Under the pieces are notes generated by a model that was not told the origin of the DNA, did no database searches, and saw only the letters and a program-made list of their open reading frames with translations. Shown piece by piece: positions 1 through 7,512 of a stretch of DNA of 64,000 nt. The first letter of the stretch is position 1. Each line of letters begins with the position of its first letter. This DNA is from SYFT01 sp964471115 (GTDB lineage: Bacteria > Acidobacteriota > Vicinamibacteria > Vicinamibacterales > SCN-69-37): the NCBI GenBank assembly GCA_964471115.1, contig CAYYFE010000013.1, positions 1 to 64,000 of the forward strand, in the 5' to 3' direction. The translations under genes were made by a program, and so were the position numbers.

Positions 1-1005
1 CACATAGGCCCCGGGCTCGATGGTGTGCACCATCCCGGCCTCGAGCACTTCGTCGGCCGGGCTGAACCTGGACACCCGAGGCGCCTCGTGCACCTCCAGA
101 CCCAGCCCATGCCCGGTGCCATGGGCAAAGGCCTCGCCAAGTCCCTGTTGAACCAGCACTTGCCTGGCCGCGTCGTCCACCGAGCGGGCGGCCGTCCCGG
201 CCCTGACCGCTGCCAGCGCCGCCCCGTGTGCCTGCCGCACCGCGTCGTACAGCCGGCGGGCCTCGGGGGTCACCCGGCCGACCGCGGCCATCCGGGTGAG
301 GTCCACGCAGTATCCTTCCAAGACCCCGCCAAAGTCCAGCACCACCAAATCGCCCGGTTCCAGGCGTTTGCCGGTCGGCCTGGCGTGTGGGCGGGCGCTG
401 TTCGGCCCGGAGGCCACGATGGTGTCGAAGGCGGGTTTGCTGAAGCCGGCCCGGACCAGCGCCCCGTCGATGTCGGCGGCGATGTCCCGTTCGGAGCGGC
501 CCGGCCGGACCCAGTCGCCGAGCCGGCCTGCCACGTCGGACAGCAGAGCCCCGGCCCGGCGGAATCGGGCCAGTTCGCCGGCGTCCTTGCGGACCCGCAG
601 GGGTTCGACCAGGGGCGCGGCCGCCACCCACTCTCGCGCCGGTCCCAGGGCCCGCCAGCGCTCGAAGGTTGCCACCGTGGTGTGATGCGGCTCGAAGACG
701 ACGCGACCGGCGCCCGCACGGTCGAGGCACGCGTGCAGCGCGGCGTCGAACGGTCCCTCCACCGGGTCAATCGTGACGGGCGCCAGGCGGCCCTCGGCCG
801 ACATCTCCCGCGCGACGGTCACGTACCGGCCGTCGAGCAGCAGCCATGCCGCCTCACCGGCCTGCACCAGCAGGCCCGCGCTGGCCGACAGCCCGGTCAG
901 ATACTCGATGTTGACCAGCGACGAGATGACACAGGCATCCGCCCCGCCGGGCGCCCAGCGTTCACGCAGCCGGGACAGGCGGAGAGACCAGGGGGACGCC
1001 GACAC
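1..1005 (-). CDS. M24 family Xaa-Pro peptidase, 3' end cut by window edge
   Basis: Metallopeptidase of the M24 'pita-bread' fold (Xaa-Pro aminopeptidase/prolidase type), expected to be cytoplasmic and to cleave X-Pro bonds. Read on the minus strand from a GTG at 1005, 335 codons are visible. An N-terminal creatinase-like domain (about residues 10-130) precedes the catalytic domain. Metal ligands are visible in order: Asp in VVLDFGG (about residue 224), Asp in CVDLTR (about 235), His in HGTGHGLGLEVHEAPR (about 299) and Glu in TIEPGAYV (about 330); the last Glu lies beyond the edge. It follows the PKD lipoprotein gene by about 30 bp, so it may be the distal gene of the pil operon. There is no clear Shine-Dalgarno at the GTG, so the start is moderately certain. 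Family is secure; whether it is an aminopeptidase or a dipeptidase is not. Confidence 0.88.
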   Translation of the reverse strand, partial: MSASPWSLRLSRLRERWAPGGADACVISSLVNIEYLTGLSASAGLLVQAGEAAWLLLDGRYVTVAREMSAEGRLAPVTIDPVEGPFDAALHACLDRAGAGRVVFEPHHTTVATFERWRALGPAREWVAAAPLVEPLRVRKDAGELARFRRAGALLSDVAGRLGDWVRPGRSERDIAADIDGALVRAGFSKPAFDTIVASGPNSARPHARPTGKRLEPGDLVVLDFGGVLEGYCVDLTRMAAVGRVTPEARRLYDAVRQAHGAALAAVRAGTAARSVDDAARQVLVQQGLGEAFAHGTGHGLGLEVHEAPRVSRFSPADEVLEAGMVHTIEPGAYV

Positions 1006-1035
1006 GTCCCCTATTGTGCCGCGGCGTCCGCCCAA

Positions 1036-2106
1036 TCAACAGGGTGTCGTCGCGCACACCGTGACCGTCCGCGACGCCACGCCACGGCGGCCCGTGTTGT
1101 CGGTCACCACCAGCGTGACGGTGAACGTCCCGGCCGCCACGAAGCGATGAATCGGCGCGGGCCCGGTGGCCTGGTTGCCGTCGCCGAACTCCCACTCGTA
1201 ACTGACGATGGTCCGGCCGGTGGGCACGGTGGAGGACGCGGCGTTGAACACGATGGACGTGTTCACCGACGGGTCGGTCGGCGAGAAGGTGAACGCGGCC
1301 ACGGGATTGGAGGCCGCCACGATCGTCAGCGGCGCAGCGGCGCTGAGCACCCGCGTGCCGCGGTCGTCGGTCACCGCCAGCGTCACCAGATAGGACCCGG
1401 CCAGCCGATAGGTGTGCTGGCTGGTGCGTCCCGCACCGCTCTCGCCGTCGCCGTACGACCACTCATACGACACGATCTGCCCATCGTCGGTGGATCCCGA
1501 CGCGTCAAACAGCACCGGTTCCTCTTCGCGGCCTGTCGACGGCGACATGAAGAACCTCGGCACCGGCGCGCCGTTGGGCGGCAGGATGACGCCCGGCCGC
1601 ACGAGGCGGATGTCAGCCGTGCGCGGCAGGCTGTTGGCGTAATTGGTGCCCACCGGGGTGGCGCGGATGGTGACCGTCGTGTCGCTGGTCACCGAGGGTG
1701 GCGGCGGCCCGGGCGACAGGTAGGTGGCCTGCGCCTTGCCGTCCGATCCGGTCGTCACCGTGCGGTGACTGAGCGTGCCGAAGTCCACCGGCGTCGCGCC
1801 CACGAGCACCTCGAGGCGCACGGTCACCCCCGACATCGGCAGGCTGTTGGGCCCGAGCGCCGACACGACGATCGTCGCCGACGATGAGCCGTCCTGCCGG
1901 AGGGTGTCCGGGTTCACGTTGACCCCCAGCGACAGCCCCAGTTCCGACGGTCCGGTCGGCGCCGGCGTCGAGACGGACTCGACGGCACAGGCGGCCGCAC
2001 CCAGGAGGAAGAGGCCCAAGCCGACCGCCAGAACCGGCCGCGCTACGAACGTCGCCATCTCATCACCTCGCCATTTCGCCATCTCGTCATCTCGCCATCT
2101 CGTCAT
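1036..2106 (-). CDS. Secreted lipoprotein with Ig-like and two PKD domains
   Basis: Predicted outer-surface lipoprotein. A signal peptide with lipobox LGAAAC is followed by an Ig-like (invasin/big-1-like) domain (about 55-165) and two PKD domains (about 175-265 and 265-350), each with the PKD signature of SYEWSYGDG or SYEWEFGDG and a terminal VTLxVTD strand. Such domains mediate protein-protein or surface contacts. It is the second gene after pilQ in the same operon, so an accessory pilus or surface role is inferred. The longest start (ATG 2106) overlaps the upstream stop as ATGA, but codons 1-16 are an octamer tandem repeat. An ATG at 2058 (MATFVARPVLAVG) has an AGGTGA Shine-Dalgarno just upstream and gives a standard signal peptide. 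Function is not known. Confidence 0.8.
   Translation of the reverse strand: MTRWRDDEMAKWRGDEMATFVARPVLAVGLGLFLLGAAACAVESVSTPAPTGPSELGLSLGVNVNPDTLRQDGSSSATIVVSALGPNSLPMSGVTVRLEVLVGATPVDFGTLSHRTVTTGSDGKAQATYLSPGPPPPSVTSDTTVTIRATPVGTNYANSLPRTADIRLVRPGVILPPNGAPVPRFFMSPSTGREEEPVLFDASGSTDDGQIVSYEWSYGDGESGAGRTSQHTYRLAGSYLVTLAVTDDRGTRVLSAAAPLTIVAASNPVAAFTFSPTDPSVNTSIVFNAASSTVPTGRTIVSYEWEFGDGNQATGPAPIHRFVAAGTFTVTLVVTDNTGRRGVASRTVTVCATTPC
2053..2106. repeat. Family A octamer array (CGCCATCT units)
   Basis: Tandem copies of the 8-bp unit CGCCAYCT with point variants (CATCACCT, CGTCATCT). The array covers the 5' coding end of the PKD lipoprotein gene. Read on the minus strand each unit contains GAGATGGC, so the array supplies several ATG codons preceded by GAG. 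The same family recurs at 16041, 22710, 39491 and 53571, always in this orientation on the plus strand. Confidence 0.85.
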
Positions 2107-2780
2107 TCCGGGTCGCCCCAGTCGGCGAAGTTCACGCTGATGCTCGCGGTCACGACGACCTCGCGGCCAGCCTGATCGGTGCCGTAAAACGTGATGTCGG
2201 CCAGCGTCGCGATGGCAATCGCGCCGCCGCCCCCGATCAAGGCCAGGAGCGGCGCTTCCGACTTCGATTGAATGCGCACGAGCGTGAACGTCGTCCGGAC
2301 CGCCTCGAGGCCGATGGTGACCGTCAGCGCGCCGTCAAAGGCGTGCGGGACGTCCACGCCGGGCGTGTTGCGCCCGTCGGCGCGGCGGAACGACACCCGG
2401 TACCGCCGCAGCGTGACGTGGCTGGCGGGCGCGAGCAACGCGTTGTAGTCCTTCATCGCCAGCCGCAGGCTGACCTGGCCGATGTCCTCGAAGACGGTCG
2501 GCACGCGGACCTGCGACCCGTCGATGTTCATGTTGACGTAGGTCTGCACGTCGGATCCGAGGGTGCCGCCGAAGGTATTCGGACGGGCGCCCGACGCCGC
2601 CTGCATCGAGTCCACGATCAGATAACTGCTGGCGTCACCCGGCCGCCCCGCCGCCGCGCACCCGGTCAGCAGCGCCACCATTGCCAGCGTCGCCAGTCGG
2701 CGCACGGCGCACTTCGCACTCCGCACGGTGCACTCCGCACTCCGCACGGCGCACTCCCCTCGTTCGACATCCCGTCTCAT
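2103..2780 (-). CDS. Putative lipoprotein downstream of pilQ
   Basis: Unrecognised exported protein with a lipobox (VALLTGC), so probably a lipoprotein anchored by that Cys. The rest (about 190 residues) looks beta-rich and has one hydrophobic stretch near LLALIGGGGAIAIATLADI (about residues 180-198). The ATG at 2780 overlaps the pilQ stop codon (ATGA) and has GAGG upstream, which supports translational coupling. The first 27 codons, however, are encoded by a GCACTCC heptamer array, giving VRSAEC-type repeats before the signal peptide. An internal GTG at 2705 is an alternative start. Its position between pilQ and the PKD protein suggests a pilus- or secretin-associated lipoprotein (inference). 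Confidence 0.7.
   Translation of the reverse strand: MRRDVERGECAVRSAECTVRSAKCAVRRLATLAMVALLTGCAAAGRPGDASSYLIVDSMQAASGARPNTFGGTLGSDVQTYVNMNIDGSQVRVPTVFEDIGQVSLRLAMKDYNALLAPASHVTLRRYRVSFRRADGRNTPGVDVPHAFDGALTVTIGLEAVRTTFTLVRIQSKSEAPLLALIGGGGAIAIATLADITFYGTDQAGREVVVTASISVNFADWGDPE
2700..2759. repeat. Family B heptamer array (GCACTCC units)
   Basis: Tandem GCACTCC/GCACGGC-type heptamers at the 5' end of the lipoprotein ORF that follows pilQ. On the minus strand the unit reads GGAGTGC, which holds both a GGAG and a GTG. Other family B arrays are at 4550, 21465 and 21681. Confidence 0.85.
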
Positions 2781-4111
2781 TTCACGATCCTCGGCGTGAT
2801 GAAGATGAGCAGCTCACGCGTTTCGTCCTGCGTGGAATCACGTTTGAACAGCCAGCCGAGCAGCGGCACGCGATGCAGCCCCGGCGTCCGGTCCTGCGTG
2901 GTCTGCTCACGGCTGATGTAGATGCCGCCGATGACGGTGGTGGCGCCGTCGGTGACCTGCACCGAGGTCTTGGCGCGCTGGGTGTCGATGGGCGGGATGT
3001 TGTTGACCTGACGGGTGAAGTCGGGCGTCGCGTTTTCCAGTTCGACGTCCATGATCACCGTGTTGGCCGCGGTGATGCGCGGCGTGACCAGCAGCTTGAG
3101 CGCGGCGTCCTTGAAGGTGACGGTCACGGTGTTGTTCGCAATGGTCTGAATCGGAATCTGGATGCCCTGGGTCATCTCGGCGGGCCGGTTGTTCTGCGTC
3201 GTCACGCGCGGGGTCGACAGGATGCGGCCGTTGCCGCTGCGTTCGAGCGCCGACAGCGCCATGTCGAGGCTGAGCGCGCCCGAAATCGACCCGAGCGCCA
3301 CCCCCACGGCCGAGGTCGCGCCGGTCACGCCCATGTCGACGGCCCGGCCCGGCGCCCCGCCGGCGCGGCCGCCGACCGTCCCGGTGTTGGGAAACACCAC
3401 GCCCGGCGTGTTGCCGTATTCAGGCGCCACCCGTCCGGTGCCGCCCCACTGCACGCCCAGCGCGCGCGCCGAGTCGCGATTGGTCTGGACCACCCGCGCT
3501 TCGATTTCCACCTGGGGTTCGGGCCGGTCGAGCGTCTGAATGAGTCCGGCCGCCGCCTCGATGTGATCGGGCAGGTCGCGGACGATGAGCGTGTTGGTGC
3601 GGATGTCGAAGCGGGTGTCGCCGTGTTTGGACAACACCGAGGCCTTCAGCAGCGGCTCGAGTTCGGCGGCCTGCGCGTAATTGAGCGCAAACGTGCGCAC
3701 GGTCACGGCGGCCGGCGCCTGCGCGTCGATCAACTTCTGCCGCGCGTCTTCTTCCTCGGCCAGCAGGCTGAGCGGCACGACGCGGATGACCGACCCTTCC
3801 ACGCTGTATCCCAGCTTGCTCGTCTTGAGGATCACTTCCAGCGCCTGGTCCCACGGCACCTGGGTGAGCTTGATGTCGATGGTGCCGGTCACCGACGGAT
3901 CGATGACCAGGTTGAGGCCGCCGATCTCGGCAAACGACCGCAACACCATGCGCAGGTCGGCGCCCTGGAAATCAAAGTCCGCCGGCGTGCCGGTGTACCG
4001 CTTTGCCTGTCCCGCCTGGGGCGCGAAGGCGCCGGGCAGCTGTGTCTGGCCTGATGTGCTGATGACTGTGGACACCAGCAGCAGCAGGACGACTCGCATC
4101 ACTCGCATCAC
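2777..4111 (-). CDS. pilQ: Type IV pilus outer-membrane secretin PilQ
   Basis: Secretin that forms the outer-membrane channel for the type IV pilus. The protein (444 aa) has a signal peptide, an STN-like N0 domain (DFDFQGADLRMVLRSFAEIG, about 45-110), an N1/secretin_N domain (about 135-190) and the C-terminal secretin core ending in RELLIFITPRIVK. The core contains the expected VQVTDGATTVIGGI and VPLLGWLFK motifs. It is shorter than proteobacterial PilQ because the N-terminal AMIN domains are absent. It is the fifth gene of a pilM-N-O-P-Q operon, overlaps pilP by 4 bp at the start and overlaps the next gene by ATGA. Assignment is secure from sequence and operon order. Confidence 0.95.
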   Translation of the reverse strand: MMRVMRVVLLLLVSTVISTSGQTQLPGAFAPQAGQAKRYTGTPADFDFQGADLRMVLRSFAEIGGLNLVIDPSVTGTIDIKLTQVPWDQALEVILKTSKLGYSVEGSVIRVVPLSLLAEEEDARQKLIDAQAPAAVTVRTFALNYAQAAELEPLLKASVLSKHGDTRFDIRTNTLIVRDLPDHIEAAAGLIQTLDRPEPQVEIEARVVQTNRDSARALGVQWGGTGRVAPEYGNTPGVVFPNTGTVGGRAGGAPGRAVDMGVTGATSAVGVALGSISGALSLDMALSALERSGNGRILSTPRVTTQNNRPAEMTQGIQIPIQTIANNTVTVTFKDAALKLLVTPRITAANTVIMDVELENATPDFTRQVNNIPPIDTQRAKTSVQVTDGATTVIGGIYISREQTTQDRTPGLHRVPLLGWLFKRDSTQDETRELLIFITPRIVK

Positions 4112-4587
4112 TGTTGGCCTCCGCCGGCACTGGGCCGCAACTCCTTGCGCACTTCGCGGCCGCCCCGCGCCGAACCGCCGGTGAGCAACACCACGGCGTC
4201 TTCATCGATGCGGCGCACCACGGCGTCGTGCAGCCGATCCTGCGCGCGCGCCAGGTAGGTCTTGCCGTCGGGCGCCTCGAGCAGGGCGATGCGCGTCTGG
4301 CCGCTGGTGATGATGCCCTTGAGGACCGCGTCGGCCGCGGCCAGACCGGCCAGCCCCGGCGCGCGTCGCGCGCTGGCCGCCGCGGTCGTGGCCGCCGGCG
4401 GCGCGCTGGTGACCAGCGGCGCAAACGGATCGCGCCGGCCCTGCATGCGGTACCCCGACTCGGGCACCCCGACCTTCGTGCCAATCGGGATCGGCTCCTG
4501 CGCCGAGGCCGGTACCGCACCAAGCAGCACCGCACCCAGCACCACGACACTGCGCACTGCGCACTCCGCACTCCGCACCGATCTCAT
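4108..4587 (-). CDS. pilP: Type IV pilus assembly protein PilP
   Basis: Periplasmic pilot/linker that connects the inner-membrane PilN/PilO complex to the PilQ secretin. The 159-residue protein carries the PilP landmark GYRMQGRRDPFAPLV (about residues 46-60) and a C-terminal beta domain (GIITSGQTRIALLEAPDGKTY). It appears to have a cleavable signal (VVVLGAVLLGAVPASAQ) rather than the lipobox of many PilP proteins. The ATG at 4587 overlaps the pilO stop (ATGA). The first dozen residues (RSVRSAECAVRS) are translated from a GCACTCC heptamer array that extends the n-region of the signal peptide. Confidence 0.92.
   Translation of the reverse strand: MRSVRSAECAVRSVVVLGAVLLGAVPASAQEPIPIGTKVGVPESGYRMQGRRDPFAPLVTSAPPAATTAAASARRAPGLAGLAAADAVLKGIITSGQTRIALLEAPDGKTYLARAQDRLHDAVVRRIDEDAVVLLTGGSARGGREVRKELRPSAGGGQQ
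4550..4579. repeat. Family B heptamer array inside the pilP 5' end
   Basis: About four tandem units of GCACTCC/GCACTGC type, immediately after the pilP start codon. They are translated as part of the PilP signal-peptide n-region. Same family and same orientation as the array at 2700. Confidence 0.8.
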
Positions 4588-5156
4588 TTCGTCCCCGTTC
4601 CAAACACAAACGTCGTGGCCACACAGCTGGCCGAGACGATGCCCCGCCGGCCCGGACCGGTGTTCGTATTGGTCCGCAGGTGCAGATTGGCGACCGAGAT
4701 CAGCCGCGCCTCGTTGGCCACGCGATCAAAAAACACACCCAGTTCGTGGAAGCCGCCCTCGAGTCCCAGTTCGATGGGCCACTCGGTGTACTGCGCGCGG
4801 TCGGTCACCGGCTTGGGCGTGAAGCTGTTGATGCTCAGGTTCGATTCCGACGCAATCTGGTGGAGGCCGCGCAGCACTTCCTGCGCGTCCTTTTCATCGG
4901 GCAACATCGCGGTGGTCTCGCGCAACGCCAGTTCGAGCGAGGCCACCTGCTTCTGCACCTGCGGCAGGCGCTGGGCGGTCTGCGTGGCGCGCGCGATGTC
5001 GGCCTCGACCACCTGCAGGCGATCGCGGCGCAGCGCCACTTCGGCGCGTTCGGGCGCGATCAGGACCTGCCAGGCGGCGCCAAACGCCAGCGCGGACACG
5101 GCCAGGCAGATCATCGCCTGCGCCCGCGGGGAATATTGATGGAATGAGCGGGCCAT
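4584..5156 (-). CDS. pilO: Type IV pilus assembly protein PilO
   Basis: Inner-membrane assembly protein that heterodimerises with PilN. From ATG 5156 the protein is 190 aa: a short cytoplasmic N-terminus, one transmembrane helix (AMICLAVSALAFGAAW, about 13-30), a coiled-coil stretch (RRDRLQVVEADIARATQTAQ) and a C-terminal ferredoxin-like domain with the PilO-type ELGLEGGFHELGVFFDRVA. The start shares one base with the pilN stop (TGATG), so the longer upstream reading (to 5414) is rejected. Operon position between pilN and pilP confirms the call. Confidence 0.93.
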   Translation of the reverse strand: MARSFHQYSPRAQAMICLAVSALAFGAAWQVLIAPERAEVALRRDRLQVVEADIARATQTAQRLPQVQKQVASLELALRETTAMLPDEKDAQEVLRGLHQIASESNLSINSFTPKPVTDRAQYTEWPIELGLEGGFHELGVFFDRVANEARLISVANLHLRTNTNTGPGRRGIVSASCVATTFVFGTGTK

Positions 5157-5779
5157 CAGTCCTGCCCTCCCTGCACGCCGCGGGCCGGGGCGGCGGCCGA
5201 TGCCGGACCGCCTGTCAGCACATCCCCGCGAATCGCGAAGCGCACGACCGACGCCTCGCCCACCATTTCCATGCTGGTCGTGACGATGTCGATCGGGCGC
5301 CTGAAGCGGCCCGACTCCTGCAGCCGGTCGACGAAATCCGTCAGCGCCGTGAGCGACAGGGCGCGCCCCTCGACCCGCACCGACGCTTCCTGCTGCTTCA
5401 TTTCGAGCAGCCACAGCCCTTCGGGAAGGGTGTCGGCGATGGTCTCGAGCAGCGCCACGGGCGCCCGCTGCGTGGCCCGCAGCTGCTCGATGAGCGTCAG
5501 CCGCTCGCGCAGTTCCTTCTCACGCGCGGTCGCCTGTTCCACCAGGCGCATGGCCTCCTGCAGGCGGACCAGTTCGGCTTCCTTGGTCGCAATGTCGGCG
5601 TCGAGCTGCCGCCGGGTGCCATCGAGGGACCACCACCAGCCGGCGACGCCGATGGCCGTGGCCATGAGGATGGTCACCCCGAACAGCGCCGCGCGCTGCT
5701 CGGGCGGCACCGACAGGAACCGGCTGAGGCCCGAGGCGCGGTGCGCCTGGGCGCCGGGCATGAGATTGACGCGAATCAT
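5156..5779 (-). CDS. pilN: Type IV pilus assembly protein PilN
   Basis: Bitopic inner-membrane protein of the pilus alignment complex. It begins MIRVNLMPGAQ, matching the IRINLLP motif of PilN that inserts into the PilM groove. A single transmembrane helix (ALFGVTILMATAIGVAGWWW, about 30-50), a coiled coil (about 60-105) and a ferredoxin-like periplasmic domain follow (207 aa). ATG 5779 overlaps the pilM stop (ATGA). Confidence 0.95.
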   Translation of the reverse strand: MIRVNLMPGAQAHRASGLSRFLSVPPEQRAALFGVTILMATAIGVAGWWWSLDGTRRQLDADIATKEAELVRLQEAMRLVEQATAREKELRERLTLIEQLRATQRAPVALLETIADTLPEGLWLLEMKQQEASVRVEGRALSLTALTDFVDRLQESGRFRRPIDIVTTSMEMVGEASVVRFAIRGDVLTGGPASAAAPARGVQGGQD

Positions 5780-6810
5780 CGGTCGCCTTCCCGCCGCAAG
5801 GCCAGGCCCACCGCGACGGCATAGGCCGGCCCCTCGGCCTCAATCCCGGCCGCGCGCCCGCTCCGCGTGATCTGGCGGAAAGGGTCCGCCACGTCGACTT
5901 CCGTCTCGAGCTCGGCCGCCAGCAGCCCGCGGAGGCCGTCGATCTGGCAGGCCCCGCCCGACAACACGACGCGGTCCACCCGATCGATGGCCGACGACGC
6001 GCGATGGAAGTCGAGCGTGCGTCGCAGTTCGAGCATCAGCTGGTGGTGCAGGTCGCGCACGATGCCGGCGGCCGTCTCGTCGTCGATGCGGGGCTGCCGC
6101 AGCAGCCTGGACACCGTGGCCGCTTCGAGCCCCAGGTCGCGCGCGAGGGCGTCGGCGTACGCCGCGCCGCCGATGTTGACGTCGCGCGTGAACGCGACCT
6201 GCCCATGCTCGAGCAGGCACACGACGGTCCCGCGCTGGCCGACGTGCGCCAGCAGGACCAGCGGCTCCTGACGGTCCGGGTAATTGGCCTCGTAGGCGTT
6301 GGCCAGCGCGAAGGCTTCGACATCGAGGACCACCGGGGCGCGGCCGGTCTCCCGCATCGCGGCCACCCGGTCTTCCACGCGGTCCTTGCGGGCCGCGACC
6401 AGCAGCAGATCGAGCGCCTCGGCGGGCAGGGCCTTGGGCCCCTCGATCAGCTGATAGTCCAGTTGCACCTCGGTCAGCGGGAATGGAATGTACTGCTCGG
6501 CCTGATACGGAATGGCCTCGGCCAGTTCCGCCTGGCTCATGGGCGGCAACGTCAGCCGTTTGACGATGGCGGCGTGACTGGGCAGGGCGGCGGCGACCCG
6601 GGCGCGCTGCAATCCCAGGCTGTCGAGCAGCCCGGCGGCAGTCTCGGCCTGCTCGGTCGGGGTCGCATCGGCCCCCGACGGCATCGGCAGCTCGCCGGCG
6701 GCCAGCAGAGACCAGCCCTTGCGCTGCGGCCGCAACGCCACGGCTCGCACCGTATGTGAGCCGAGGTCGAGGCCAACCACCGGCGGTTTGAAGGCGGACA
6801 CCAGTCCCAT
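5776..6810 (-). CDS. pilM: Type IV pilus assembly protein PilM
   Basis: Cytoplasmic actin-like ATPase-fold protein that binds the PilN N-terminus. The 344-aa sequence has the PHOSPHATE-1-like GLDLGSHTVRAVAL near residue 13, AIPYQAEQYIPFPLTEVQLDYQ (conserved PilM motif, about 92-113) and the ADENOSINE-like VVLSGGACQIDGL (about 282). It is the first gene of the pil operon; its ATG has no visible Shine-Dalgarno. The 270-bp region upstream is shared with the divergent rplM operon and contains a candidate sigma-54 promoter. Confidence 0.95.
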   Translation of the reverse strand: MGLVSAFKPPVVGLDLGSHTVRAVALRPQRKGWSLLAAGELPMPSGADATPTEQAETAAGLLDSLGLQRARVAAALPSHAAIVKRLTLPPMSQAELAEAIPYQAEQYIPFPLTEVQLDYQLIEGPKALPAEALDLLLVAARKDRVEDRVAAMRETGRAPVVLDVEAFALANAYEANYPDRQEPLVLLAHVGQRGTVVCLLEHGQVAFTRDVNIGGAAYADALARDLGLEAATVSRLLRQPRIDDETAAGIVRDLHHQLMLELRRTLDFHRASSAIDRVDRVVLSGGACQIDGLRGLLAAELETEVDVADPFRQITRSGRAAGIEAEGPAYAVAVGLALRREGDR

Positions 6811-6826
6811 CGCGGGTGGCGGTAGG

Positions 6827-6842
6827 GCAAGGCCGATGCCAA
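6827..6842 (-). promoter_or_regulatory. Candidate sigma-54 promoter for pilM
   Basis: On the minus strand the sequence TTGGCATCGGCCTTGC carries GG and GC exactly ten bases apart, as in the -24/-12 consensus TGGCAC-N5-TTGC. Initiation about 12 nt downstream would leave a leader of only about 5 nt before the pilM ATG at 6810. The site is also partly palindromic (GGCA/TGCC), so chance or a repressor site is possible. The window encodes a sigma-54 activator (53635-55002). Confidence 0.35.
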
Positions 6843-6986
6843 CTTCGTGATCGACGGCCGCGCTGAGGTAAACACCCCCGGTCCGGCGGGCCTCCGGGGT
6901 TTGGGGTCAGGTGTGACCCACGTGGATTGTCGGCGGGTCTGCCAAATCTGTAACTGGCCAGGAGCACCCGTTTCCCCTTGTCTACG

Positions 6987-7016
6987 TTGACTTTTTGGGG
7001 GTTGGTGGCCTATCCT
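6987..7016 (+). promoter_or_regulatory. Sigma-70 promoter of the rplM operon
   Basis: TTGACT (6987-6992), an 18-bp spacer and TATCCT (7011-7016). This is a good match to the -35/-10 consensus and places the transcription start near 7023, just before the structured leader and rplM at 7080. Confidence 0.6.
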
Positions 7017-7024
7017 TTCGGTTT

Positions 7025-7060
7025 GCCGTGCCTTCAGAAAAGCTGAAGGGTGACCACGGC
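7025..7060 (+). promoter_or_regulatory. Structured 5' leader hairpin upstream of rplM
   Basis: GCCGTG (7025-7030) pairs with CACGGC (7055-7060), and CCTTCAG (7031-7037) pairs with CTGAAGG (7043-7049) around a 5-nt loop, leaving a 5-nt one-sided bulge (7050-7054). No U-tract follows, so it is not an ordinary terminator. Position between promoter and rplM suggests a ribosomal-protein autoregulatory leader like the known L13 leaders; the fold is seen directly, the function is inferred. Confidence 0.5.
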
Positions 7061-7079
7061 TCGCGAAAGGGACAGTTGC

Positions 7080-7511
7080 ATGGGCACGTTTACCCCCTCT
7101 GCCAACAAGGTGGACCGGCAGTGGCACGTGATTGACGCAGACGGCAAGGTGTTGGGACGCATTGCGACCGACGTGGCGCGTCTGCTGCAGGGCAAGCACA
7201 AGGCGGAATGGACGCCGTTCCTCGACCGGGGCGATCACGTCATCGTGATCAACGCGGCGAAGGTCAAGCTGACGGGCAACAAGGAAGCGCAGAAGGTCTA
7301 TCGGAAGCACTCGGGCTACGAAGGCGGCCTGCGCACCGACCGCGTGAAGGACGTGCGTCAGCGCCAGCCGATTCGCCTGATCGAAGAGGCCGTGCGCGGC
7401 ATGTTGCCGAAGACCAAGCTGGGGTCGGCGATGTACGGCAAGTTGAAGGTGTACGCAGGCAGCGAACACCCGCATGCGGCGCAGCAGCCGCGCAAGCGAG
7501 AGGTAGCGTAA
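7080..7511 (+). CDS. rplM: 50S ribosomal protein L13
   Basis: Large-subunit ribosomal protein L13 (143 aa). The signature LGRIATDVARLLQGKHK and the block DVIVINAAKVKLTGNK are clear, as is the C-terminal LKVYAGSEHPHAAQQP. First gene of an rplM-rpsI-rpsB-tsf operon. The ATG at 7080 is preceded by AAAGGGA, an acceptable Shine-Dalgarno. Confidence 0.97.
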   Translation: MGTFTPSANKVDRQWHVIDADGKVLGRIATDVARLLQGKHKAEWTPFLDRGDHVIVINAAKVKLTGNKEAQKVYRKHSGYEGGLRTDRVKDVRQRQPIRLIEEAVRGMLPKTKLGSAMYGKLKVYAGSEHPHAAQQPRKREVA

Positions 7512-7512
7512 C

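Noticed and set aside
25..1887. Long plus-strand open frame of 620 codons
   Set aside because: Arg/His/Pro-rich shadow of the M24 peptidase and PKD genes on the minus strand; typical of high-GC DNA.
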